Origin: Naematelia aurantialba | Lineage: Eukaryota > Basidiomycota > Tremellomycetes > Tremellales > Naemateliaceae | Assembly (NCBI GenBank): GCA_021527695.1 | Contig: JAKFAO010000004.1 | Location: forward strand, 971,001-1,035,000 | Length of the DNA stretch: 64,000 nt | Reading direction: 5' to 3' | Shown here: positions 33,530 to 43,628 of the stretch, piece after piece | How positions within the stretch are numbered: position 1 is the stretch's first letter | How the letters are laid out: each line of letters starts with the position of its first letter | Position numbers and translations under genes: made by a program | Notes under the pieces: model-generated | Told to the model about the DNA's origin: nothing | Databases searched by the model: none | Seen by the model: only the letters and a program-made list of their open reading frames with translations

Positions 33530-36072
33530 TCACTTGTCCTTTTTGGACTCGAGTTCCTCTGCGAGCGCCTTGTCGCCGACGGGCTCGACCATGCCCTCTT
33601 GGACCTGGCCGTACTCGTTGACACGCGAGTAGTCGACGCGGTAGATCCAGCGCTGGTAGAGCAGCACGAGGAAGACAACGTCGTCTCTGAAACACGCGAG
33701 GCGGTGGAGCCATGGCATGCGGATGCAGAATGCGAAGAAGTCGTCCACGACAGTCGACACTGTGCGAGTCAGACGGGGCATCGTAAGCAGAGGATCAGGC
33801 GAGGATGGGACGTCTTTGAATCTCCGAAATTGAGAAGAAGCGGTAGCGTCTCGCGACGGGCGTAGAGCATCGAGAGAGCAGAGGGGAGGGGGTATGATGG
33901 GGAGGGGGGGGGGGCAGCGAGAGCGGGAGAGGGAGACGAAGAATGGGAGAGGGAGGGAGGGAGGACGACGGAGACGGAAGAAAGAGAGAGGACGCACGGG
34001 TCTTGTACATCATCGCTTTCATAGGAATGTGCGCAACCGACTTGAGCTTGTAGTTGATGATCAACTGCGGCACGAGCTGCACAAAGCCAAACATGTAAAT
34101 CGCCTGCGCGAGCGTCGTGATGATAAACGAATACCAGCCCCGATGCGTCTCGTACAGCAGCGAATAGCCCGTGTAGGCGAGGAGGACCGGCGCGGCAAAG
34201 TACGACACGATTCGGAATGCCTGGCGATCGTATTCCTGCGTCTGCTTTTCTTCTTCGGAAAGGACCTTTTTATCTACAAACTGTCAGCAGCCGCACGTAC
34301 ACGCCTGCCAGCAGCTCCACATCTTGCTGGCACGAACACGTCTGCCAGCAGCTCCACATCTTACCAGTAGCATGATACCACGGCCAGCAGCGTCACGCCG
34401 TCGCCGGCAGCACAACGCATGGCGGAGGAAAACAGGCTCATTCAGGAAGTAAACTCACCCTCAAAGGCGATTCTGTAGCGCAACAACGTCCCCGGCGCTT
34501 CACGGATACGCACGTCCGCAACTGTATACGGGTGTCAGCACGATCCGAACACCAACTCCCTCGTCGCTAGGCTCGGCTCAAGAACCCACTCTTGGTGATC
34601 TTCCACGCCTCGATGACCAATCCGATACCCTGCCCAAACAAGATCATGAAGCTCGTCTCTTCCGAGCTGTCGTGGAGGTACAAGAGAATGACGAGCTGGA
34701 CAAAGCAGTTTGTCAAGATGGTGTTGAGTGACACGCCGACGAGGTCCTTGTCCTTCTTGCGCCAGTGGCCAATGTCGCTTGAGAACGCGAGGAACTCGAA
34801 CACCGTATGGAGGACCGTGACGAGAGCGGTCGTGATCAGCAGCCATGGGCTCGTCTCCGTCAACATGCGCTTGATCTCGTCCATCTCGGCGCCGGTGCCC
34901 TGCTGCTGCGCGGCCTGCTCAAACGACTGCGTCATGGCAGCGTAGATCTGGAACTTCATCGCGCTCAACGCATGGTAGTTGACACGCAGTGGCAGGGTCG
35001 TCGACGTCTCGTTGATGGCGTACAGGTTCTCGCGGAGCAGCCAAAAGTCGTTGGGGAAGAGGACAGGGAAGTACGCCTTGGGCTCGTCGGGGCCCGTCGG
35101 TGCGAGTTGATGGTAAGGCGCAATTTGGGGCTGAAGGGCAGCAAAGTTGATAGGTCCTCCCGGGGGGACGATGGTGAGTGTCAGATTGCTGGACCAGTGC
35201 GCGACAATCGGCTGAGCTGGAAGGTCGACCGGCGCAGCCTCGGACTCGGAGTCGGATTCGGCCTCGGCCTCGTCGTCGCCGCCAATGAGCTTCTTCTCCT
35301 TGCGCACCCGTCGTTTGGGGAAGAACCGTGTGAGTTCTATGTCCAGTCAGCGACCACTCGCCTTGAAATTCTGCGAAAATTGCCGCTCTGGCCAGGCAGT
35401 TGTGGTTGATACGCACGTTTCCGGTACCCGGCGACTTCGAGCGGACCCTTGCCGGCCACAGAACTGCCTCCTCCCTTGACAAGGACCACATCCATCCACC
35501 AGCTTGCGTTGTGTGCCCTCACACTCTCCGGAACGTCCAGGACCAGATCCACCTCTCGCTCGTCTTTCCATTCCCCATACTTCAGTCCATCCCACACGAC
35601 GAGCGGCTTGTCGTGGTTGATATCTTCGCCGGACAGCGAGGTCGAGGTGTAGAGCAGCATGGAGAGGGGTGTGCCGATGGGCCAAAGTGATTGCGCGAGT
35701 ATCTGTCCAGGCGGTGTGGGTGCCGATGGAGATGTAGGGACGGCGCCACCGCTCGACGCTGGCACCGGCGGCGGAGTTACGGTCTTGGGTCCGAGTCCTA
35801 GCTAGTGGGGTCAGCTCACGATAATGCCAATGCAGAGAGAAGCGTTAGACTGACATATTGCATCCCGTACTTCATAGCTGTGCGTGATCAGCACCAAGTT
35901 CTGCTCGGAAACCTCTCGACCCACCCATCTGCATCACGAGAAACATGGCGATACTGCGAGCAATCGACGGCAACTTTGCCGCCCAGCCACCGCCATCTTG
36001 TGCACCAGCAGCAGCAGCCGGGCCAGCTCCAGCTGGTGGAGCTGCACGGGCAGCTGTTCTTGGTTGTGACAT
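33530..36072 (-). CDS. CLPTM1-family multipass membrane protein
   Basis: This multi-exon gene is read right to left from ATG at 36072. Early exons are 36072-35925, 35877-35855, 35801-35417, and one starting at 35336. Family signatures include LAQSLWPIGTPLSMLLYTS, LVLDVPESVRAHNASWWMD, FPNDFWLLRENLYAINETS and a run of hydrophobic helices (TTALVTVLHTVFEFLAFSSD; GWYSFIITTLAQAIYMFGF). The conserved end LACFRDDVVFLVLLYQRW is also present. The family is found in the ER and secretory membranes across eukaryotes; the human members are linked to receptor trafficking and lipid scrambling. The C-terminus (GDKALAEELESKKDK) is short and charged. An intron near 33795-34010 contains a GA-rich tract. Function in fungi is not settled. 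Confidence 0.9.
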
Positions 36073-36316
36073 GCTGCTCTTTCAAGGTTGGACTGTCGCA
36101 GTCCGAGGATTCGACACAGACGAAATCAAACGTTTGCAGACGAAAAACAACGACTTCGGTGCGTTACGCCGGAGCTCTGTAGAACTCATTACGTAAGCGT
36201 TTTAGGACGACCCGGAAATTTCAATCGACTGTTGTGACCGTCGTCTGTCAGTCACCTACTGTGTCTCGACCGTGCTTGCCTTGGTACGAGAGCAAAGACA
36301 GAGGAGATACAGGACG
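36073..36316. promoter_or_regulatory. Shared divergent promoter, CLPTM1-like / acidic protein
   Basis: 244 bp separates the two predicted start codons. No specific element is recognised. Confidence 0.4.
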
Positions 36317-36838
36317 ATGGACAGGCAGCTGAACTCGCCGCTTCTCATCACCCCCTTGGGCCCAGCGACGAAGCTCAGCTCCGAGCAGACCTTCCACCAA
36401 CTCAATACCTTTCTGCAGACGCTGGCGCCGTCGCCGGCGCGGACACAGCTGGAGCGGCTGGCCGATTCACTGGGCGTCGAGACGGGGGCCATCGCGCCAT
36501 CCGAGGGAGATCGGCGCGAAGCCGACCGGCGGGCCAAGAAGGCGGCCGCGAGGCTCGAGAGGCGGCGTGCAAGGGAGGCGCTGGAGCGCGAGATGGAGGT
36601 CGACGGGCTGGCGGACCAGGTCGAGGGTCTGGAGGGGGATGGTGGTCGTCGTGGCGGGGGAGGACGGGATGCAGATGAAGAGGGCGATGGGGACGAGGAG
36701 ATGGAGGACGGAGCGGTACAAGCGGATGGAGAGGAGGGAATGGACGATAGGGGGGATGTGGAGTATGGAGATCCGCCAGAGGACGAAGATGACGACGAGC
36801 CGGACAACGACGATGCCCGAATCCAAGAAGACGAGTGA
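36317..36838 (+). CDS. Small protein with acidic C-terminus, unrecognised
   Basis: A single open frame of 173 aa from ATG at 36317; the frame is open further upstream but the Met at 36317 gives a sensible start (MDRQLNSPLLITPLGPATKL). The N-terminal third (KLSSEQTFHQLNTFLQTLAP) looks folded and helical. A basic helical stretch follows (RREADRRAKKAAARLERRRA), and then a long Asp/Glu/Gly-rich tail. The layout suggests a small nuclear or complex-bound subunit. I do not recognise the family. Strong codon bias and the divergent placement next to CLPTM1 favour a real gene. Confidence 0.6.
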   Translation: MDRQLNSPLLITPLGPATKLSSEQTFHQLNTFLQTLAPSPARTQLERLADSLGVETGAIAPSEGDRREADRRAKKAAARLERRRAREALEREMEVDGLADQVEGLEGDGGRRGGGGRDADEEGDGDEEMEDGAVQADGEEGMDDRGDVEYGDPPEDEDDDEPDNDDARIQEDE

Positions 36839-37175
36839 CCAGTGAGTACACAGTACACAGTACACGGATACATATCGCTCTCCGATGCTAAGGTCCATAG
36901 TGTTCACAGCGAGACGACATTCAGCAAGACCCTTCGTATACCCAGCACGACATACCACGTCCACTTTCGCAACTTCATTTTACGAGCTGCCGTCTCAAGA
37001 TGCAAGCAGCATAGTCGTTGAACCATTGCAAGCAACGACTATCCGCGGCTTCCCGGAAAGATGCATACAGACATACAACGACGACCAACTCCGTCCCTCA
37101 TAGATGCATACAACATACCGACTTTACAGCCTAGGCTTGTAAAGAACGCGATAACGACTCACTGCCTAAGCAAAA
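36839..37175. other. Convergent intergenic region
   Basis: 337 bp between the acidic-protein stop and the AlkB-like stop. It is relatively AT-rich, which is typical of 3' UTRs. It contains a short CAGTACACAG direct repeat near 36848-36865. Confidence 0.45.
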
Positions 37176-39914
37176 TCAACGCCCTCCGCTTACATCAGCG
37201 ATACACGGCCCCCTCCCCTCCGCCTTCATATCAAGGATCCTAAAGAACCCACACCCTTTCAGGTCGCCCGTCTGTCCCGGGCTCTGGCACTGCCAGAAGA
37301 ACGCCATGTCGTCCTCGACAACCCTTGGCTCAGCACCGTCCTCAGGAAGTGGTGAGGGTGAGCCCAAGCGGCGGCGTTTGGAAGGTGACGGTGCGTGGCG
37401 GGACCGGGCTTTTGCTTTCTGGTCGGCGCGGAGAAGTCTGCGTGCGTGTCAGTGGGCATAGCAGAGAGGGTATCGGATAGGCGATGGCGGAGAAAAATAT
37501 GGAGGACATGTGCAAACTCACGTAGGGATACCGCATTTGCACACTGGCGTGCCTTGGCGGGGTCCAAATGGCCCGATGCTAGGTAATGGACGAAAGTCTG
37601 CCAGATCAGCTTCAACCCTGTCGGCCTGTGGTGGCTGCCGTAAATCGCGTAACTTGCCTTCTCTGTAGAACCTGAATGTGACGTTGATCCTCGATGTATA
37701 TGCCTTTTGCGCGTCCGGGGCAATTGGCTGTTCAGTGATATCGTAGCCTGGCCGGAAGAGATCTAATGCTTTTTGCGGCGGGACTCTACTCTCATCAGAA
37801 TCAGGACAAGGACCAGGACCAGGACAAGGACAAGGACAAGAACAAGAACGAGAACTAGAACAAGAACAAGAACGAGAACTAGAACAAGAACAAGACAAGG
37901 ACAAGACCACGACAAGGACAAGAACGAGAACGAGAACGAGAACAAGAACGAGAACTAGAACAAACAGAAGCAACTGCCGGGAACGTACGTGTGCTTGAAG
38001 CGTTCCTGACAACCAGCATTCATGACCACCAGGCTATTGTGCCCGAGGTTCAGCTCGTAAGTCCGTATAGGCTTCGAGGTGGTGGCGCAAGCCGGGTCGA
38101 CGGCCTCGGTCTGGCGAAGGCGGAAAGCGCGGGGCGTGCCGAGCGAGAGCGAGGCGATGGTGGTGTATGGTCCTAGATCTAGGCGGGGCCGTTCTCGTCA
38201 GCCCGAGCGCAAGGCGGGCCTGGCCCAAGACACAAGACTCTTTGGTACATAGCGAGGAATGGAGTCTACACAATGAGGAATGGAGAGTACACAGGCAAGA
38301 ATGGTGGTCACACAGCCATGAATGGGGATCGGCTACAAGCCAAGGTACAAGCCAAGATGAAGCCAAATGCAAGCAAAGACGCAAGCCAAGACGCAGAGAA
38401 CGCACAGGTGAGTTGATCAGCATGCCACCCCACTGCGCTACTCGCTCCATCATAGCGATTCGCACCACACACGTTGGCGCGCCACTGGCCGGCCCACTCG
38501 AGGGGGTATCGGGGGCGTGCTGCCAATGCGGCATTGACGACTGGTTCGATGAGCTCCGCGGCGCGCTTCAGCATCGCCGGGTAGTCCTGGCACGTCAGCT
38601 CGAGCGGCGCTCCTGTCAGGTACAGAGTCGGTTTCCCCATGAGGACGTGGCCCGAAGGGGTGATTTAGTCCCTGATGCCAACCCCATCTGTCAAGCCCTT
38701 CTGCCAGTGTTACTCACCCTGGGCTTCAGTACCGTCCCGGAATAATAATACGTCCCCTTCCCCTCCCCCTGCCCAGTCTCAGATTCGAGTTCCCGTCCGT
38801 CGTGTCCGTCGTGTCCGTCGTGTCCGTCGTGTCCGTCGTGTCCGTCGTGTCCGTCGCGTCCGTCGCGTCCGTCGTGTCCCCCTCCACGGGCATAATGACC
38901 CATCAAATGCGGGCTCTCGACCCACTTTCCAGCGAGGTACCACCGATTCCTAGTCCAGTCCTCGCTCTCGCCCATCATCGTCAGGTACAGCGCGCTTGCG
39001 AGAGACGGGGAAAGAGGAGACTGGAGGATCGTGAGGGGGAGCGAGTGGGCGTCGATTGATTTCTGGCTGGTCAGGAGGAGGGCGGGCTGCGGCGTGGTCT
39101 TTGGCTTGGGTGGTGGTTTATCTTTCGGAGTGGACGGTTGGCGCAGGATGGACATGAGGTCGGGGGTAGAGGCTGGCACCGGCGGGGTCTTGGGTTTGTC
39201 GGGTCGAGTGTCCAGAGCCGGTGCAGGTGGAACTGCAGCCGCTGGTGCAGGCGCTGTCGGTGTCGGTGCAGGGGCAGCCGCAGATGCAGGTGTCGGTGCA
39301 GGTGTAGCCGCAGGTGTAGTCATGGCAGATGGATCCACTGGAACCACAGGCTCTGGGACCACTGGAACCTCTTGGATCTCACCCTCGGCCGTCCGCAACC
39401 ACCCTTCAAGGCCAGTGCGCTTGTTGCGTTTCCGTGTCCTCCCACTCCTACTCCCGCTCGCCCTCCCACTCCCACTCCCACTCCCACTCCCACTCCCACT
39501 CCCACTCCCACTCCCACTCCCACTCCCACTCCCACTCCCACTCCCACTCCCACTCCCACTCCCACTCCCACTCCCACTCCCACTCCCACTCCCACTCCCA
39601 CTCCCACTCCCAGTCTCATAGCTCGCCGGTGCGGAGGGAACCAGCATCCCCTCCGCTGCGAGCGCGACGTCCCCGCCAGACGCGGCTAGGGCGTCGACGT
39701 ACGCTGATATGGGGTACGTCGATGGTTCCAGCAGCGAGATGAGCCGGGCGAGCTTGGTGTCCCTGGTATAGCCGGCGCTCTTTACCCCTCCATCTTTAGT
39801 TACGTCGACATTCTCAGTTACGTCCGCATGTTTAGTCACGTCGCCGCCGTTAGTTACGTCGCCAGCGCTGTCAACGTCGTCGTCGATACCTCGTGCGCGC
39901 GAGGGACCGCTCAT
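37176..39914 (-). CDS. AlkB-type 2OG-Fe(II) dioxygenase with CUE-like N-terminus and GRF zinc finger
   Basis: Predicted exons are 39914-38714, 38612-38406, 38178-37989, 37785-37522 and 37437-37176, giving 707 aa. Order of parts: a UBA/CUE-like segment ([20 protein letters not shown]), a Gly-Ser repeat of about 50 residues, a Pro/Ala linker, the dioxygenase region ([51 protein letters not shown]), and a C-terminal GRF zinc finger (CKCGIP...FFWQCQSP...CGFF). The HAD supplies the His and Asp iron ligands, and RINVTFR supplies the 2OG-binding Arg. Such proteins are predicted nucleic-acid demethylases, with the GRF finger binding DNA. The first intron uses a weak donor (GTAACA) next to a stronger one that would break the frame. 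A His-Asp-Gly repeat lies within exon 1. Confidence 0.87.
37795..37978 (+). repeat. AGGACAAG/AACAAG/ACGAG array in an AlkB intron
   Basis: A degenerate purine-rich repeat fills most of the 203-nt intron 37786-37988. It produces long spurious Arg-Thr and Val-Leu open frames on both strands. Confidence 0.9.
38795..38877 (+). repeat. Nine-base GTCCGTCGT repeat encoding His-Asp-Gly
   Basis: About nine copies of a CGTGTCCGT-type 9-mer, in frame with the AlkB-like gene on the other strand, where it encodes repeated His/Arg-Asp-Gly. Confidence 0.9.
39458..39614 (+). repeat. (CACTCC)n hexanucleotide repeat encoding Gly-Ser
   Basis: About 26 nearly perfect copies of CACTCC. On the minus strand they read GGAGTG and encode an unbroken Gly-Ser dipeptide run between the CUE-like and catalytic parts of the AlkB-like protein. 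Confidence 0.95.
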
Positions 39915-40258
39915 CCCGCGGCAATGCGAATCGAATCACATCGGCCAGCGATCAATCCCACAACAACAACAAACCATGCGACAGTTGCGGTTGAGTCACC
40001 TTTCGGGTGGCAAGTTTTGACCCGTCGAGTACACGTCACCATAGCCCATGTCCTCTGATGCAGAGATGCCTAGAGATAGAATGCAAATGCGTGCATGAGT
40101 GTACAGTATGGAAATGTGCCGTCCGGCCGTGTACCAGTCCCTCGTTCCCGCTGCTACTGCTCCTGCTGCGCCTCTCCCCGCTGCACGAATGCCGGATGAG
40201 CTCCCCAGAGACCACGAATTCTACTACCTCTTGACGCAACCCCTCCCAGCCTACCAGC
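39915..40258. other. Promoter region of the AlkB-like gene
   Basis: 344 bp between the VPS1 stop and the AlkB-like start, both on the minus strand. No gene seen. Confidence 0.45.
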
Positions 40259-43248
40259 TTACGAGCTCTTCAGAGACACCTCGCTCAGCACCCTGAACGC
40301 CTCCTTGTACGCGTCCAGCAAGCCCTTGACCCTCAGCCGTTCCGAGACGAGCGCTTCGTCCTCGAACAGTAACTCTGCGAATAGTTCAGGCTTGTACAGC
40401 GACGTCACGAGGCGTTGCTGGATGGCGTCTCGCGAGTAGTTGACCTATTCCACGTCAGCCCAGCCACAGATCCACGGCAGAAGTAATTTTTGGGGCTGCG
40501 CTGCTTTGTTCTACTCTGCATCTGTGCGCCGACAACTCAACTCACCAGGAGGTGCATGACAGACTTTGGAACGAGGTCTTCAATGGTCTGTCGTGTGATG
40601 CCAAAGTACGAGGCGATAAGGGACCGAATCAACGTCGTCTCCATTTCCTCCCTTGGTGTGAGGTACAAAGGCTGACCAAGAGACTGCTGTGAAGCGTCAG
40701 TCGGTCGATCACCTAGAGGCTGCCTTGAAAGACCTAAAAAAGACTCTACAACGAAAGCGAAAGACCACCTGGGAAGTAAACCAAACCATCCACTCACAGC
40801 TTCGAGATGTTTGCCTAGGCTCTTCATGTCGAACGCCGTCGTGGCATTCTCTAGTCCACTCTTACTCGCCGTCCTCCGGCCACTACCAAGGTCCGGTAAC
40901 AGATCCCTTGAATTCACCAGTTGGTTTCGTGGTCCGAGCTGGTTTCGCCCATTCCGCCGTGCACCATCGATCGACGCGGGCGTAGAGGCCGCTTGAGGCG
41001 TCGTGCCATTCGGTCCACCAAAGAAATAATTGAGGAACGTCTCCTTTGCAGTATGTGGTGAGCCCCCGCTTACCGATGCAGGGCCATGCGGCGGGGGCGG
41101 AATCAGCGTCGTCTTTTCGGGATCACCGCCAGAAGCCGCCCGCTGGTGGTTCCGCTTGGTCGGCTCGAGGAGTTGTTTAGGCGGCGGCGCAGACGGCCGT
41201 CGGATATCGGGTACCGATGCCGACGCAGATCGTGGATGGTGGTTCGGCACTGGAGGGATGTTGGGCATGGATCCAGCGCCGTCAGACGACGACGACTCGC
41301 CTTCGTCTTCAGGAGAACTGGCGTGAGACGGTGCCTTAGCCATTGGCGTAGACTGGGGTGCCCCTGCCCGAGCGATGGCAGCTGACCCCGCTACAAAGTC
41401 CGGATGGTTCGTGTTGATGTATGCTGCCTGGATGCTGATCAAGCTGGAAACGTAGTCGGATGTCGGCCCCAGTCGTTCGCGCAAGAGTTCCGACACGACC
41501 TCGACAAGCTGAGACTGAAGTCGGGGGAATCGTTGCAATTCCTACCTGGTCAGCTGGGCTACAATCCACAGTGGACAACGAGTAGCAAAGACGGAAAGAC
41601 GCACTGGGCTGGTACAGTTGTGGCAGATCTTCATCAGCTCCTCGTAGACCAGTTCGACACATCGCAAACTTGGCGGTTCGAGCAGCTTGATCTGGGGCTT
41701 GACGAGCAAATCGAACGCTACCTCTGGCACGAAAAGGCTCGGTCGCGGCCCAGTAGAATTACGAATAGCCGTGCGAATGTCGGAGAGAGAGAGGTTCTGG
41801 GTAGGATCGATGGACTGCAAAGCGTGCCCAAAGACTTCGTTGAAGATGTAGTATATACGAGCACCGCCACACAGCTCTTTCGTCGAGATCTCGAGCGAAG
41901 TTCCGTCGATGGAAGAGACAAAGTCGCGTGAAAACTCAGTCATGAGTTTCAGAATCAGGGAGCCACGATGTTGTTCGCCGAGGAATGTCGCATCGCCAAA
42001 CGCATTGAGCTCCTGTTGCGTCTGGCCCATCAAGGTGTTGAGCCGAGCTTTCATATCTGGGAGCTTTTCCCGGATGTGCGCCATCAACACCTACCCCTTG
42101 TGAGCTATTGATACGTCACTATGTCGCACTGTAGCTTACCGCATTGAGAGTCTTCGCAAGGTACTTGGTCCCACACCGATGCGCCAGATTGCGATACACC
42201 GGGTGAGTGTGGAAGAATTCTTCCTCTTTCCGGCGCGCGTCTTCCATCGGTAGGTCCTGCAAAATATCCTGCTGGCTTCGGTTGACTACACCTACAAAGC
42301 CGAGCTTGAGAGGGTATGTCCTTCCCGTCAGGATATCAAGAGCATTGGTGCCGGCGTCCATGAGGTCCAGCTTGGTCAGTACCCCAAGAGTCCGAAGGCC
42401 CCGTGGATCAACTGAGCGGGCCAATTTCAGAGCATCAGAGTTGGCGAGATCGACGTTGGCAGGTGAGACGGCCAGAATGACGCTGATAAAGTGTCAGCTG
42501 TGTCGAGACTGTAGAGTAGGCAGAGTGGATACTAACGAGTTGGGCTTGGAAATGTAATCTACGACGAGGTTCTTGATCTGCCTCTCGATATCTGTCGGTT
42601 GATCTCCGACCGGCACTTTTGTTAGACCAGGTAAATCGACCAAAGTGAGGTTCAGAACGCCAGGCCCGTATATCTTCAGATTGATAGGCAATTTGGATAC
42701 GCCCTACTCTCACTGTCAATATCGCGAGAATAATCGTGGCCGACGGGACGCACCTTGTTCTGCCCGGCTACGCGGAACGTCTCAGCCTCGATTTCCTTCC
42801 TTATCTCTTCAAAGTCGGTGAACCGCCTGTTCATATGTAAAAACTCCGCGTATTCCGCCCCACTATTCCCACCCATCTCCCTCCCGCCTGGACGCATGAC
42901 ACCAGCACCTGCTGTGGGAGTCTGTTCGAGCTCAGGTAGGTAGCCATCTATCCTGGGCGACCGGCGGACGGACTTTGACGAGGATCCATTTAGGCTCAGT
43001 CCTTGTTGACCTTGCCCTTGTTGGCCGGGAGTATGTATGAGTTGCAGGATAAGTGGTCGACGTGTGACGATTCCCTGCCCTCGTGGGAGAAAGTCGCGAC
43101 CGACTATAGTCTCGAGGACAGAGGATTTCCCAGACGATTGGCTGCCTACTACTACTATCTGCGGGAGGTCGACAGCATCGCCCCCGATGGCGTTGAATGT
43201 GTCTTGGAGCTTGTTGACGAGGGCTATCAGGTCACCGTCCATGGACAT
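40259..43248 (-). CDS. VPS1: Dynamin-like GTPase Vps1
   Basis: About seven coding exons from ATG at 43248 to TAA at 40259. The GTPase domain has the P-loop GSQSSGKSS, the switch I Thr in GIVTRRP, DLPG in [12 protein letters not shown] and TKLD in [12 protein letters not shown]. The stalk segments follow ([30 protein letters not shown] with minor variation; [20 protein letters not shown]). The variable insert ends at [10 protein letters not shown], and the GTPase effector domain is [19 protein letters not shown] plus [19 protein letters not shown]. The VDLPQI motif before the P-loop and the NYFFGG insert point to Vps1 rather than Dnm1. Vps1 acts in endosome, Golgi, vacuole and peroxisome membrane fission. 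An upstream in-frame extension exists but lacks an ATG. Confidence 0.92.
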
Positions 43249-43628
43249 TTCGGCTTGACTATGACGTCTCCCCAAACAAGGCAGTGTTGCTTCTAGTCTA
43301 GAGGCGAGGGTGGCGTGGGCGCAGCGCTTGCGCTGGGGCGGACGTTGAGACTACGCTGATGGGATACAGGAGGGTGCTAATACAGGGGCCAGGAATGAGT
43401 TGTGGAAGACCAGAGACAGAGAGGTGAGAAGAGACGAGAGTCGAGTTGTACAGTGCCGAGCGAGTGATGCATCCTCCTGTGCGGCACGATTGAGACAGCA
43501 ATTAGGCGCGCAAGGTGAGTTACCGCTCGGTTTGGCTGACACGCACGCCTATCGCCTCGCTCAGGATGCCCTCCACCACGCGTGCTTGCTGTTGAACGAT
43601 CCCTCGTCGCCATGACCATGCATACGAC
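43249..43628. promoter_or_regulatory. Shared divergent promoter, VPS1 / dynactin p62
   Basis: 380 bp lies between the start codons of two divergent genes. No named element is recognised. Confidence 0.4.

Noticed and set aside
33197..33865. Plus-strand ORFs opposite the CLPTM1 C-terminal exons
   Set aside because: Frame shadow of a well-conserved gene on the other strand.
37763..37958. Val-Leu and Arg-Thr repeat ORFs on opposite strands
   Set aside because: They lie inside an AlkB intron and result from the purine repeat, with no sequence complexity.
39320..39619. Long Gly-Val open frame on the minus strand and His-Ser/Thr-Pro frames on the plus strand
   Set aside because: All are frame shadows of the CACTCC repeat; the Gly-Ser frame is the only one continuous with conserved AlkB-like sequence.
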